NCBI RefSeq assembly: GCF_000340215.1
Contig: NW_006921535.1
Span: 1,864,483-1,928,482, forward strand
Direction of reading: 5' to 3'
From: Pseudocercospora fijiensis CIRAD86
Lineage: Eukaryota; Ascomycota; Dothideomycetes; Mycosphaerellales; Mycosphaerellaceae
DNA length: 64,000 nucleotides
Part shown: positions 21,329-31,730 of the stretch, in pieces
Numbering within the stretch: the stretch's first letter is position 1
How the letters are laid out: each line of letters opens with the position of its first letter
Notes under the pieces: model-generated
Seen by the model: only the letters and a program-made list of their open reading frames with translations
Databases searched by the model: none
Told to the model about the DNA's origin: nothing
Made by a program: the position numbers and the translations under genes

Positions 21329-22192
21329 ATGTCCGAGAAAACAGTTGATCTTGATGGCGTCAAGTACTACACCCTGCTGGAAGGCCCAAAACCAATGGCA
21401 GAACCACCAATACTACTTTGCCATGCTCTGATGAGCAATCTCCACATGTACGACGATACAGTGAAGGCACTCAACGGAGCAGGTTACAACACGATTCGCT
21501 TCGATCACATAGGACACAACAAGACACCACCTCCTCACGACGAGAATGCCAGATATCACATGGACGACATTACACGGCACATGCACGCGATTGTCCAAGC
21601 AGGCACCGGACAGGCAAAGCTCAAAGCATTCATCGGCTGCAGCATCGGAGGCGTACTTGCTCTGCGTTACGGCATGCTATACCCAGAAGAAGTAGAACAG
21701 ATCTTCTCCGTCGCCGCACCAGGTATCGCTACGCCAGACCAGGCGAAAGGTCCAGAAGGACTCTGGGCGAAGCGCATCGAGCAATTCGAAGACGATATCA
21801 GAAGCGGGCACGACACGTTATGCCAGCAAACCGTGCAGCGCTGGTTTCCCGGAGGCAAGAAGTCGCAAGATCTTGCGGCGCGAGAGCGAGCCTTGCCCAT
21901 GAATCAAACTGTTACGCTCGAAGGGTATAAGATTTTGGCTGATGCTATACGAGGCTATGACTATACTTCAGAGATTTCGAAAATTCCGAAGAACAGGGTG
22001 GTTGTTGTTTGCGGGAGTGAAGATTCTGCTGCGGATTCAGAGCAGCTGGAGGATCTTGCGGAGGAAATTTGTGGTGTTTGGTGGGAGATGCGCGGGGCTG
22101 GGCATTTGCCTCTGCTGCAGTACCCTGAAGAATTCAATGGGTTTGTTTTGAGGTATTTGAGGGGAGGGGTGTCCGATTCTGCGCCAAAGTAA
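21329..22192 (+). CDS. alpha/beta hydrolase (3-oxoadipate enol-lactonase-like)
   Basis: An intronless 287-aa frame. It has the alpha/beta-hydrolase order: PPILLCHALMSN (oxyanion strand-loop, residues 27-38), IRFDHIGHNKTPPP, the nucleophile elbow GCSIGG with Ser105, an acid candidate Asp232 in VVVVCGSEDSAAD, and His259 in GAGHLPLLQYPEEF. The triad is therefore complete. The overall pattern, with a short cap between residues 130 and 200, most resembles PcaD-type enol-lactonases and related small esterases. No signal peptide is seen, so it is likely cytosolic. The second member of the elbow sequence is Cys where bacterial PcaD often has another small residue, so substrate assignment is open. No other protocatechuate-pathway genes are nearby. 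Confidence 0.85.
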   Translation: MSEKTVDLDGVKYYTLLEGPKPMAEPPILLCHALMSNLHMYDDTVKALNGAGYNTIRFDHIGHNKTPPPHDENARYHMDDITRHMHAIVQAGTGQAKLKAFIGCSIGGVLALRYGMLYPEEVEQIFSVAAPGIATPDQAKGPEGLWAKRIEQFEDDIRSGHDTLCQQTVQRWFPGGKKSQDLAARERALPMNQTVTLEGYKILADAIRGYDYTSEISKIPKNRVVVVCGSEDSAADSEQLEDLAEEICGVWWEMRGAGHLPLLQYPEEFNGFVLRYLRGGVSDSAPK

Positions 22193-22820
22193 TGTGCATA
22201 TCGTTGTGGTCGGGATGGATCGATGAGATGGAAATTGCTGGGGATAGAACTACTCATGCGATTGCTGGTGATGTGTTCAGTGGGATATCGGCGGATCACT
22301 CCATGCTGTGCTCTGGACATGTATACTTGGCGTCGTGTTGATCATTCATCAGTACGGTAGGTAGTAAGGAAGGGAAGAGATGGTCAACTCCGGCTTCGGC
22401 CCTCCTCCGACCTGAAGCATTCCGAGAGTCGGCGTTCCAGGTGTTCTTGTGCATGGCCAGAAGTGTTGGTGCTTACTGCGTAGGAACGACCATCCATCAC
22501 GGACCATTAATCAGCATTCGCTAGCCTTCTTGGTGTCACCCGTCAATCAATGCGATTCGACGGCCGACGGGAGGAAGCAGGACTAAAAGGTGGCATGTGG
22601 TGAAGGCCGACGGCGCAGATGTATTCTATTGGACGCCGTCACTTGGCCCATGTTTGTGGTAGTGCGCAGGGCGTATGTACTCTGCGCAGAGAAGTGAGTC
22701 GAAGGCAAAGGCATTGTTACATCTCTGTTTCGCCCTCCCATCACGCCTTCCAATCTACACATCGGGCAGGCTTGCCGCGCCTTGTGCCATCGGGACCTGA
22801 CCTGACGTTGGGCTCCCACG
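22193..22820. other. intergenic/promoter region, no gene seen
   Basis: These 628 bases lie between the alpha/beta hydrolase and the large regulator. They must contain the regulator's promoter and 5' untranslated region. No RNA gene, repeat or further reading frame could be supported. Confidence 0.5.
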
Positions 22821-22831
22821 ATGGCGACCAC

Positions 22832-22868
<37 letters not shown>

Positions 22869-22881
22869 CAGCAGCAGCAGC

Positions 22882-22916
<35 letters not shown>

Positions 22917-25900
22917 CAGCAGCAGCAGCAGCAGGAGCAGGAGCAACACGGCGAACTTGCCCCGGTTGACTTCTCGTCGCTCCTCCCCGACGTGACGGCC
23001 TCAGCCCCGCTTCGACCCGATCAATGCCCGCTGCACCCGGATCTTGACGAGTGAGTCTTGGCATCAACCAACGTCGAAGCGCGTGCGTTTGGCTAAGACA
23101 TGTGCGGTACAGCTGCCTCTGCAATGGCTTCGTGGGCGACTGGGACCAGCTCGGATCGGCCTCATCATCATCAGAGCCTCTGCCAGGCATTGCCGAGCCA
23201 GACTACAGCAAGTTCGAAAACTGGATCCCAAGATTCATCCACCCAGAAAAGCCATGCGACTACTGTAGATCGAAACGTCTGGCCTGCTACATGCAGCGAG
23301 GCGAGCCGTTCTGTACGTCGTGTGCCGTCCTGTTCAGGGAATGCTCCTTCACCAAGTCGAATACGCTGGAGTCGATGAACTATGCCGACAAAGATCTGGG
23401 GACTTTCCTGGATACATTACATACTGTCGACGAAGACGCCCTGAGAGAACGCGGAACACTCACGGGAATCAAGACGCTTCGCTCCAAGGGTATGGCCGGC
23501 GGAACAAGCACTCCCGTCAGGTCGGACGATGCTCCAGGCAGCTCAAAAAGGAACGGCATTCGTTTCCCGAGGCATGCAGTCAAGATCCTTCGTGACTGGC
23601 TTGACGCCCATGCACATCATCCCTATCCAAGCGAGGAAGAGAAGGCAGAGCTCGAGACGCAGACGGAGCTGAAGCCTGCTCAGATTGCTAACTGGCTTGC
23701 CAACGCCCGCAGAAGAAGAAAGGTCACGGAGAAAGCCAGACCAAAGGTTGCCATGTCACCCAGCTTGCGCCCAACGACGTGTCCAATCGATATCCCAAGC
23801 ACGCCTGAGAAAACATGGGACGACATGAACCCCTTCGAAAGATGGCAGCATTCTCCACCTGAAAACGAACCCGCTGACTTGTCCGATATCGCCAACGCCA
23901 TCGCACAAAGTGATATACCGGCCGACCATGTCTCCACATCGCCTTCGACACTTGCTCGCTCGAAGCGACGCAAGGTGAGCAGCGATGGCTCGGGCTGGTC
24001 AAAGGCACGAGCGCCGTCTTTGACTTCCCAGGAGACTGGTCAAACCTCATCTCTATCCGCATCGACCAGCGCTAGGTTCTCCAACGGATCATCTCACTCA
24101 ACACACGGCTCCTTTGGATCCTTCAGCTCCAGCCTGGCTGGCAAGAAAGATCGACGACGGCGAAGAAGGCCAGCTCCTCCAGCAGCCGGACGCAAACTCA
24201 CAGACGATAAGAAACGGATTTTCCAATGCACTTTCTGCACAGATACATTCAAGTCGAAATACGACTGGACGAGGCATGAGAAGTCTCTACATCTCAGCTT
24301 AGAGAAGTGGATGTGCGCTCCGCTTGGTCCGGTACTGACCGACCAAGAATCCGGCAACAAGAAATGCGTGTACTGCGATCTTCACAATCCGTCCAGCGAC
24401 CATCTAGAATCTCACAATCACCGACAGTGTGAGGATAAGGGCCTTGATGCCAGAACATTCTACCGCAAAGATCATCTGCGACAGCACCTACGGTTGATGC
24501 ACGGTGGTGAGATGACACCAGCCATGGATTCCTGGAAGTCCATCGCTGTCAGCATCAACAGTCGATGTGGATTCTGCGCGCAGAGATTCACCGCGTGGCA
24601 AGAGCGTGTTGACCATTTGACTGCTCACTTCAAAGCAGGTGCAAGAATGTCTGAATGGAAAGGCTGCAGAGGCTTAGACCCTGCCGTCGCTGCGCAAGTC
24701 ACGAATGCCATGCCGCCATACTTGATCGGTATCGAGTCGGTGAGCCCCAATCCATTTTCCGCATCGAACAGAGCTTCATGGCGACAAGTGCAAGAATTTG
24801 GGGGAATTACTGCTCCAAAGGATGCTCACGACGAGATGCAAGATGCGCATTGTGGCGGCAGTGGATCCAAGTCCACGTGCTGGGAGATTCTTACTGTGCG
24901 TCTGGGCAAGTATGCAAAGAAGATGGCGGATGAAGGAAAGCGGATGACGGATGAGATGCTGCAGTCCGAGGCACGACAAATTCTTTACAACTCGGACGAT
25001 ACTTGGAATCAAACTGCGGCCGACAATCCCGAATGGCTCGATCTGTTCAAGAAGGCCCACGGCCTCAACTTCATTCCTTCCGCGGTGGGTGGCGAAGGCC
25101 TACAGATCCCCGAAGACCTTGAAACGTACGGGGACCTTGGTCTACGAATCCCTTTTGCAGTCCAACTGCGAGCATACAATCAGGCTCAGACTGGCCAGCA
25201 GCGTGTCGACGCGGCTACTCGGCCTGGGCCTTACAAGGCGGCAGCCGAGAAACGCAAGCATAATTTGCACCAGGTTTATACGCTTCTCTCCGGCGAGAAT
25301 GTACTGCACGCTGACATCGAGAATTGCGGTCACGCAGAATGCGCCAAGAACATCATCGACATCAGCACAGTCAACGGTACCAGCTCACCCGGACCGACAC
25401 CAAGAAGATGGTGTGATCAAGACATCACCCCAGAGTTGCGCCAGAAACTTCAGAACATCAATAGTCCTTCTGGCAGTCAGGAGCGGCAGAGCGATGATCA
25501 CGAAGAATCTGAAAGAGCCGCAGCTGCAAGAGCTCGCGCGCTCCAGATCCTCGTTGATCAAGAAAACGTTGCTTGCCCTTGGCAGGCGATCGATCACGAT
25601 TTAATTGCAGCGAGGGCAAGGACCCGCGGCCTTGCAACGATGGACGCTCATATGAGATCTCAGAAGACCTGCGCATGGGAAAAGTCAGATTATGATTTGG
25701 AGAAGGCTCGCGCGAGAAGTCATGGTCTGCAGGCTCTTGCCCGAGCAGAGGCTCCGGGCACAGATGACTGCATGCCAAGCGACTTCATGCTCCCCCCACC
25801 GAAGAAGTCATTCTTGCAAAGACACCGCTACGAGCTTCCCAAGGAGAAGGCTAATATGTTTGCCACCACCACAGGCGCTTGGGAAGACAGCGGTGTCATG

Positions 25901-26317
25901 CCTCAAGTGGTCAACACTTCTCTGACCGACATTCCGGAAAACAGCACCGGCGCCATGGCAGAGTTCCTGGGCGGGAACCTCGGCGCTGACTTGCCATTCA
26001 TCAACGATGCCATTACCTCGTCGATTAATGCCGCGTCGGCGGAGAATATCGACTGGCAGATTTCGGCCGAAGGAGAGTTCAGCCCGGAACAGCTGATAGA
26101 CTTGATGAACCCAACCAGCGCTCCGGATTTTGATCCGATGCATGTCATGGAGACGAACTGGAATGGGGATATCATGCCGTCTACGCATACATCCTCGAGC
26201 ATGGACCTGCCGAATGACTTGCACATGAACGACATCAGCCTGGAAGATATGAACTTTGACGATATCATCTTCGAAATGCCATTAGATGACACTTTTGGCA
26301 CTACTAGCGGTGCTTGA
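22821..26317 (+). CDS. multi-domain transcription factor: polyQ/E, Cys6-like cluster, TALE homeobox, C2H2 fingers (2 exons)
   Basis: Exons 22821-23050 and 23113-26317 with a 62-bp intron (GTGAGT...CAG) give 1,144 aa. The first exon encodes an (EQ)n/Qn tract at residues 5-42. Residues 125-154 form a six-Cys cluster, CX2CX6CX8CX2CX6C, one loop longer than the classic Zn2Cys6 spacing. Residues about 223-281 are a TALE-type (KN) homeobox: HHPYPSEEEK three-residue-extension loop and QIANWLANARRRRK recognition helix. C2H2-type fingers follow at about 449-470 (FQCTFC...H...H) and 562-582 (CGFCAQRF...H...H), with degenerate ones between. The C-terminal 200 residues are acidic and rich in Met/Asp/Asn, a likely activation region. 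A homeobox with C2H2 fingers is a known ascomycete combination. The targets are unknown, and the protein should be nuclear. Confidence 0.88.
22833..22943 (+). repeat. coding CAG/GAG microsatellite with 48-bp tandem duplication
   Basis: Within exon 1 of the regulator a 48-bp unit, encoding four Glu-Gln pairs, one Glu and seven Gln, occurs twice in direct succession (22839-22886 and 22887-22934), preceded and followed by extra GAGCAG. The frame is kept. Length variation between strains is likely and would change the Gln/Glu tract. Confidence 0.95.
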
Positions 26318-26775
26318 TGAGCAACAAATTGGGGAGGATTTAGCGATCTTACTAGACTGCATGGGAGGAAAGTGCGGATAGAGTGCGGTATAGAGGCGTC
26401 TGGGTTCTCCGAAAGCAATTGTCGCTTCGAAAGAGTGAACGTTTTATCTGTGAAAGAACATCGACCAAAGTAATCATAACTGCAATGGTGCAACTACTTC
26501 GTTCATGACTCAGCTGACCGTTCCTGGTCACACATGTGGTGCGCCACACTCTTTCTGTGGTTCCTGCCAAGCCCAAACAGCACACACATGGGCATCGGAA
26601 CCCGTGCGTTTCATCATCATCACAGCGTGTTTGTAGTCAGCGCTAACCACTTCAGTTCTGTTTGTCCACCTCATTCCCTTCTTCCAACAACTTCTCATCG
26701 GCCTTGGAAACTGTTCTCAATGGCATTAGCAAGGACCTAGATCATACCAAAACCAAACCAAGCAAATTCATAATC
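26318..26775. other. intergenic/promoter region
   Basis: These 458 bases separate two co-directional genes. The stretch just before 26,776 is A/C-rich (CCAAAACCAAACCAAGC type), as often seen before fungal start codons. No additional gene was seen. Confidence 0.5.
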
Positions 26776-28898
26776 ATGGCTTCGAAAGACACGGCCGCAA
26801 TCGCAGACGGTAAGCAAATCAAAACCAACACATCCATATGAAAACCTCCCCACTCACATCAATTTCCACCTACATAGAATCCATCACCTACACCTCAGGC
26901 GCCGACCTCTCAACCCCACCAGCCCTGCGATTCCTGCACTACAACGACGTCTACCACGTCGAACCCGGCTCGCGCGAACCCGTCGGCGGAATCGCAAGAT
27001 TCCAAACCCTATGCAACTCCTACCGATCCTCGATCCCAGACTCAAAATACGCTGGACAATCTGACCTCCTCACCTTCTTCTCCGGAGACGCTTTCAACCC
27101 CTCGCTCGAAAGTTCCGTCACCAAAGGAAAACACATGATCGCACCCCTCAACGACATTGGAACCGACGTCGCGTGTTTGGGGAATCATGATTTGGATTTT
27201 GGCGTTGAGCAGTTTGAATTTCTGAAGGGGAAGTGTAGATTTTCTTGGCTTTGTGCGAATGTTTTGGATCCTGCGTTGGGGGAACACGTTCCGATCGCGA
27301 GGTGTCGGAGGACAGAAGTTTTGACCGCGTCGAATGGGATTCGGGTCGGGGTTATTGGGGTTGTGGAGAGGGAGTGGTTGGATACGATTAATTCGCTGCC
27401 GCCGGATTTGAAGTATTTGAGTGCTACGGCTGTGGTGAGGGAGTTGGCGGGGAAGCTGAGGGAGGAGGAGAAGGTGGAGATGGTGGTGGTTGTGAGTCAT
27501 CAGAGGGAACCGAATGATTTGAAGTTGGCGAGGAATTTGGAGGCTGGGGTGGTGGATCTGGTGTTAGGTGGGCATGATCATTATTATGCTCATCATGTGG
27601 ATGAGGGGAGTGGGGTGCATGTTTTGAGGAGTGGGAGTGATTTTAAGCAGTTGAGTTATATTGAGGCGAGGAGGAAGGTCGGTGGTGGCAAAGGTTGGGA
27701 TTTTGATATTACGAGGAGGGATGTGGTTTCGAGTGTTCCGCAGGATCAGGCGGCGGTGGAGATGGTCGAGAAGATCACGGCGAGTCTGAGACCCAAGCTG
27801 GAGAAACCGATTGGGTATACTTCTGCGCCGCTGGATGCGAGGTTTACGACTGTTCGGACCAAGGAGAGCAATCTGGGCAACTTCACCTGCGACTTGATGC
27901 GGTTTCATTACAATGCCGATTGCGCCATCATGGCGTCAGGCACGATTCGAGGGGACCAGGTGTATCCGCCAGGAGTTTTACGGGTCAAGGACATGATGAA
28001 TTGCTTTCCGTTTGAAGATCCTTGCGTTGTAATCGCATTGAAGGGCAGCCAGATTGTGGAGGCACTCGAAAACGGGGTTAAGACGTATCCTGCCCTCGAA
28101 GGACGATTTCCGCAGGTTAGTGGAATTGAGTTCACGTTTGATGCTTCGAAGGAGCCCGGCCAGAGGTGTTCGGACATCAAGATTGGTGAGAAGCCGGTCG
28201 ACATGGACAAGGAGTACACACTTGCCACGCGCGACTACATGGTCAGAGGCAAAGATGGCTTTACCAGCTTGATGCTGGAAGGTCAGGGTGGCTCGGCGAG
28301 AAGCATCGTGTCTGATGAGAATGGTATGCTCATCAGCATGATCCTTCACCAATACTTCATGAGTCTAAAAGTGCTCGGAAAATGGAAACTTTTCGGAAAA
28401 GGCATGAGCGGTCACTGGGGGAAAATCCATGGCTCACTCCATAAAAGCCATCCCATTCTGGATGCCAGTCCGGTCGCAGCATCTACAGCAAATACGGACA
28501 AAATCACGCCTGCGCCCAGTGTCTCGCAAGACGAACAAGTGCATACGAATGGCGAGGCTCGTGAATCGCTCGTCGACCGAGCACAGAATCACTCTCGTCA
28601 AGGCTCGGATCTGGCTCATCGACCTTCGAAATCTCGCAAGCTGAAGCATGAGGAGTGCACTACAGCAGCAGCAGCAGATTCTGACAGCGAGGATGAGCAT
28701 GATCTCCCGGAGGATCCCATTCGAGAGCGCGAGTTATACGTCATGCGAAAGGTGATGCGGAAGTGGTGTCGCCTGGCCGGCCTGCATGGCAAAGCGGAGA
28801 TGTGCGCTCAGAAGGGAGAGGATTTTGCTGTGGCGTGGACGAGAGGCATTGCTCCGCGACTTGAGGGTCGTATCAAGATCGTTGGTGCTGCCGCATGA
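26776..28898 (+). CDS. 5'-nucleotidase-family metallophosphoesterase (UshA/MGPP-like), 2 exons
   Basis: Exons 26776-26809 and 26878-28898 with a 68-bp intron (GTAAGC...TAG) give 684 aa. The tiny first exon (11 codons plus one base) is chosen because the long frame otherwise starts without a sensible ATG, and splicing gives MASKDTAAIADE-SITYT. Calcineurin-like metal motifs are all present: YNDVYH at 33-38, FFSGD at 78-82, GNHD at 113-116, SH at 218-219 and GGHDH at 242-246. A 5'-nucleotidase C-terminal domain follows (SNLGNFTCDLMRFHY, ASGTIRGDQVYPPG, FPFEDPCVVIALKG). After about residue 540 comes a low-complexity Ser/His/Glu tail. There is no signal peptide, so it is presumably cytosolic. This architecture hydrolyses nucleotides or sugar phosphates; the natural substrate cannot be told from sequence. 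Confidence 0.88.
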
Positions 28899-29215
28899 GG
28901 GTTTGCGTGTAAAGGCCGCTGGGAGTGCCCAGAGCACGAAGGATGCAGTATCTCGTGCGATATTGGTTCCAATGCTTGGACCTGCGAAATTCGAAGTCGG
29001 AGCTGTTGCAGGCGGGCTTCGTTGGAATGAAAGTGCAGGTGGTGTGTTTTGGGAAGAGGGAGAAAGTTGGAGAGCCGGTTGGCAGGCAGAATCTCATCGC
29101 TAGGCCAAGCCATGCATAACGGAAGAAATAGACCAAATGGAATCCGGCTGAGCCAAGGATTGACAGTGGGATTACAGTTCGTAGCGGAAACGGTATGATG
29201 CTGCTCTTGTGCTAT
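28899..29215. other. 3' flank of the gene island
   Basis: Composition is still normal here, with CpA and TpG common, and no gene is visible. The change to TpA-rich repeat sequence occurs at about 29,215-29,240. Confidence 0.5.
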
Positions 29216-29940
29216 ATTCTTTTTTATTTGTCTAGACCCTCTCCTTTCTCTATTAAAATTGCCGCCGGCTATTAATTAAAAGTACCGAACGCCGAACGCC
29301 GAGTAACGTATATAAGGAGGACTTCGTAATACTACCCCCTTTAAGTTCGTTAGCGTAGTAGGAAGGGCCGCTACTAGCTATTTCTAGTAGACGCTAAACG
29401 ATTAGGAGTTAGTTTAGTATACTACTAATTAGAAAGCGATTAGAAAGTAGCAATCTCTAGAAATTAGCTAGCAAAGCGCCTTTTATTTAGTAGTAATCCT
29501 TCTATACTAATAGGCTATAGACCTAAGACGACTAAAAGTAATAGCTAAGAAGGTAGACTTCTAGAGCTTATAATCTATCTCTAATAACCTCGGATATATC
29601 TATCTATTTTATACCTATAGCCTATAGCTAGCTATTTATAATAACTTAAAACGAGTAGTTAATAAGTTTAAGAAGATAGTTAAGGCGGCGTAGGTACTCC
29701 TTAAATAGTCTTATATAATTTTCTAAAAACAATAAAAATAGACTTAATAGTAGTTTAGTTTACGAACTATAAGACGTATATAGTTTAGTTTCTTAGTAGC
29801 AGACTAGCGGTCTAGTTCCGGTTTAGTTTGCTATCCCGCTAGTTCTAAACTAGTTTCCGAGCAAATCTAAGAGGCTCCGACTAAACTATAACGACGTACG
29901 ATAATCGGGGATTAACTCTAGAAAACGACGGGGGCCCTAT
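29216..29940. repeat. RIP-degenerate repeat into which the nested elements inserted, left part
   Basis: The sequence is CpA/TpG-depleted. The end next to the nest (29,745-29,880) has several TAGTTTAGTTT motifs. The same motif in inverted form occurs on the far side of the nest at about 58,070-58,160. No RT or transposase motif can be assigned. Together with 57,955-59,053 it is one unclassified repeat split by the outer retrotransposon. Confidence 0.6.
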
Positions 29941-30249
29941 TATAAGAACCTAAGTAAGTAAAGTCTCCTATTATGCCTTAGTAAGCCTATATAACAATTA
30001 TGTGATATTATTACGTGCACTGCGGTGCTGTCTCGCTAGCGTAAAGCCTGCTTAGCGTATACGCGGAAAAGCTTAGTCGCTCGTACGGATATACTTAGTT
30101 ACTAGTTCGGTATATATACTATCCGTACGTAGCCTAGTTAATAGTAAACGCTCTGCCCTATTCTAAGAAAGGTACGGTTTAGTTCTACTTTCTACTACGG
30201 CGATTAGTAGAGGGTGTTCTATACGTTACTATATACCTATTTTCTTATA
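29941..30249 (+). repeat. 5' LTR of outer element
   Basis: 309 bp, starting TATAAG (TG mutated to TA) and ending TTATA (CA mutated to TA). It differs from the 3' LTR at 15 positions, all transitions, with no length change. Three sites read TA here and CG in the other copy. Confidence 0.93.
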
Positions 30250-31730
30250 GTTCTAAACCGTCTACCCTTCGTAGCGGCCTATAGAACCCCGAAAGATAAA
30301 CGCAAGCGATCTAAATGCGCCGGGCGCGGGAAACGCGTAGAATAATGCCCTAGGAGCGCCGATAGCATTAGAAAACGACGTAGCGATATAATAAGACAAA
30401 GCCGAATATTAGGCGCGCCGAGAAGCGACCTACCTACGGCTCGAACGATTTCTAGCTAAGTAAGAAGTACTTAGGCTAGAAGTATAGGCTTAAGAAGCTA
30501 AGCGAGAGAATGCGCGTCTTCGTACTCTTAGGGACGCCGGCGATACGCTAGCTCCGAGTAGTAGTACTACCGGCGAGGGTCCTACGAGGACCCTACCCCT
30601 AGATAAGGACAAGGACGAGGAAGAATTAGCTAACGAGTCGATTTAGAGGCCTAAATATTAGAGAGCTAAATCTGTCTCGTATCGACTACCTCTTTCCGGA
30701 AGTACGCTAAGCGTAGCTACTATACCTAGTATAAGCTACGTAGTCGCTAGTCTTGCGGCTATTAAGCCTCGCCTAAAGGAACCTAAGCCCTTTAAAGGCG
30801 ATACGATTAAGGAGTCGAGGCGGTTCCTTCGAGAACTTTCTATTACCTTTATACTATCCGGAGCTACCTATTATACGGACGAAAGCAAGGTGCTTTATAG
30901 TGTTATATACCTCGTAGGCGATACGTAGGAGCGATAGTATAATAAAAACAGCCTTAAGGACCTATAAAATTATACCTACTAGGACTTTAAAACCTTCTAT
31001 CGGGACTGTATCGGGGACCCTATATAGTATAAACCGTATACTAGACGTAACCCTCGAGTATAAGGCGGCCCGTTAGCGTAAGGGACAGTTAGTCTAAAGC
31101 TTTACCCTTAAGCTCGTAGTACTCGAAGACTAACTTAGCGACTATAGCGAGGAGTATAGGATCCGCTATTTCCTCGTTAAACTCTAGCTAGCGATTCGTA
31201 GCGCGATTATTAAATACTATATAGTGCTAACGACGCGTTACGAACTCGTAGAGCTTGCGACGCGTATCGAGACCCCTAATAAGCCGTCTAGTAAACGTAA
31301 AGATCGTAACTACGATAAAACCGGAGGTAGTAAAGGTAAGAAGCGTCGATCTAATAGTTAGGCCTATAAGCAGTAGTTAAATCGCGACCGTAGCGCAGGC
31401 GGAAAGTATACGAAGGGCGATAACTCGTAAGGCGGGTATAATATTAGTAAGGTCGAATATTATAGCTATCGCTAGAAAGGCTATTATAAGAACGCGTACC
31501 CGAACCGCTATCTCTAGAAAGACGACAACCCTATAGTACGTAAGGTAGCCGCTAACGCTAAAGAGAAGAAGAACGACTCGAAGGCTAAGGGAAAAGATAA
31601 GGCACCTCCTAAGAGCTAGGGATAGGTACGGAATCTTAACTAAGTAGCTTAGTAGTAGTAGTACCTACGGGATGCGTACGCGGAGTAATCGTTACGTAAG
31701 AAGGGGAAGTGTCCGTCGAATGCTTATTAG
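30250..31730 (+). pseudogene. gag pseudogene of outer element
   Basis: Between the 5' LTR and the pol region the plus strand shows a decayed gag with a charged N-terminal part and a middle PKPFKGDT / FLRELSITFILSG region resembling the gypsy gag capsid. It ends with a zinc knuckle at 31458-31499 whose CX2CX4HX4C positions are all Tyr codons. TAG stops and at least one frame change occur. Confidence 0.8.

Noticed and set aside
22755..22949. Poly-leucine open frame on the minus strand
   Set aside because: It is the antisense shadow of the CAG/GAG repeat in exon 1 of the regulator.
23051..23112. Start of the 1,088-codon frame as the regulator's N-terminus
   Set aside because: The frame opens with GTG inside a good GTGAGT...CAG intron. 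Splicing joins it cleanly to the polyQ/E exon that starts with ATG.
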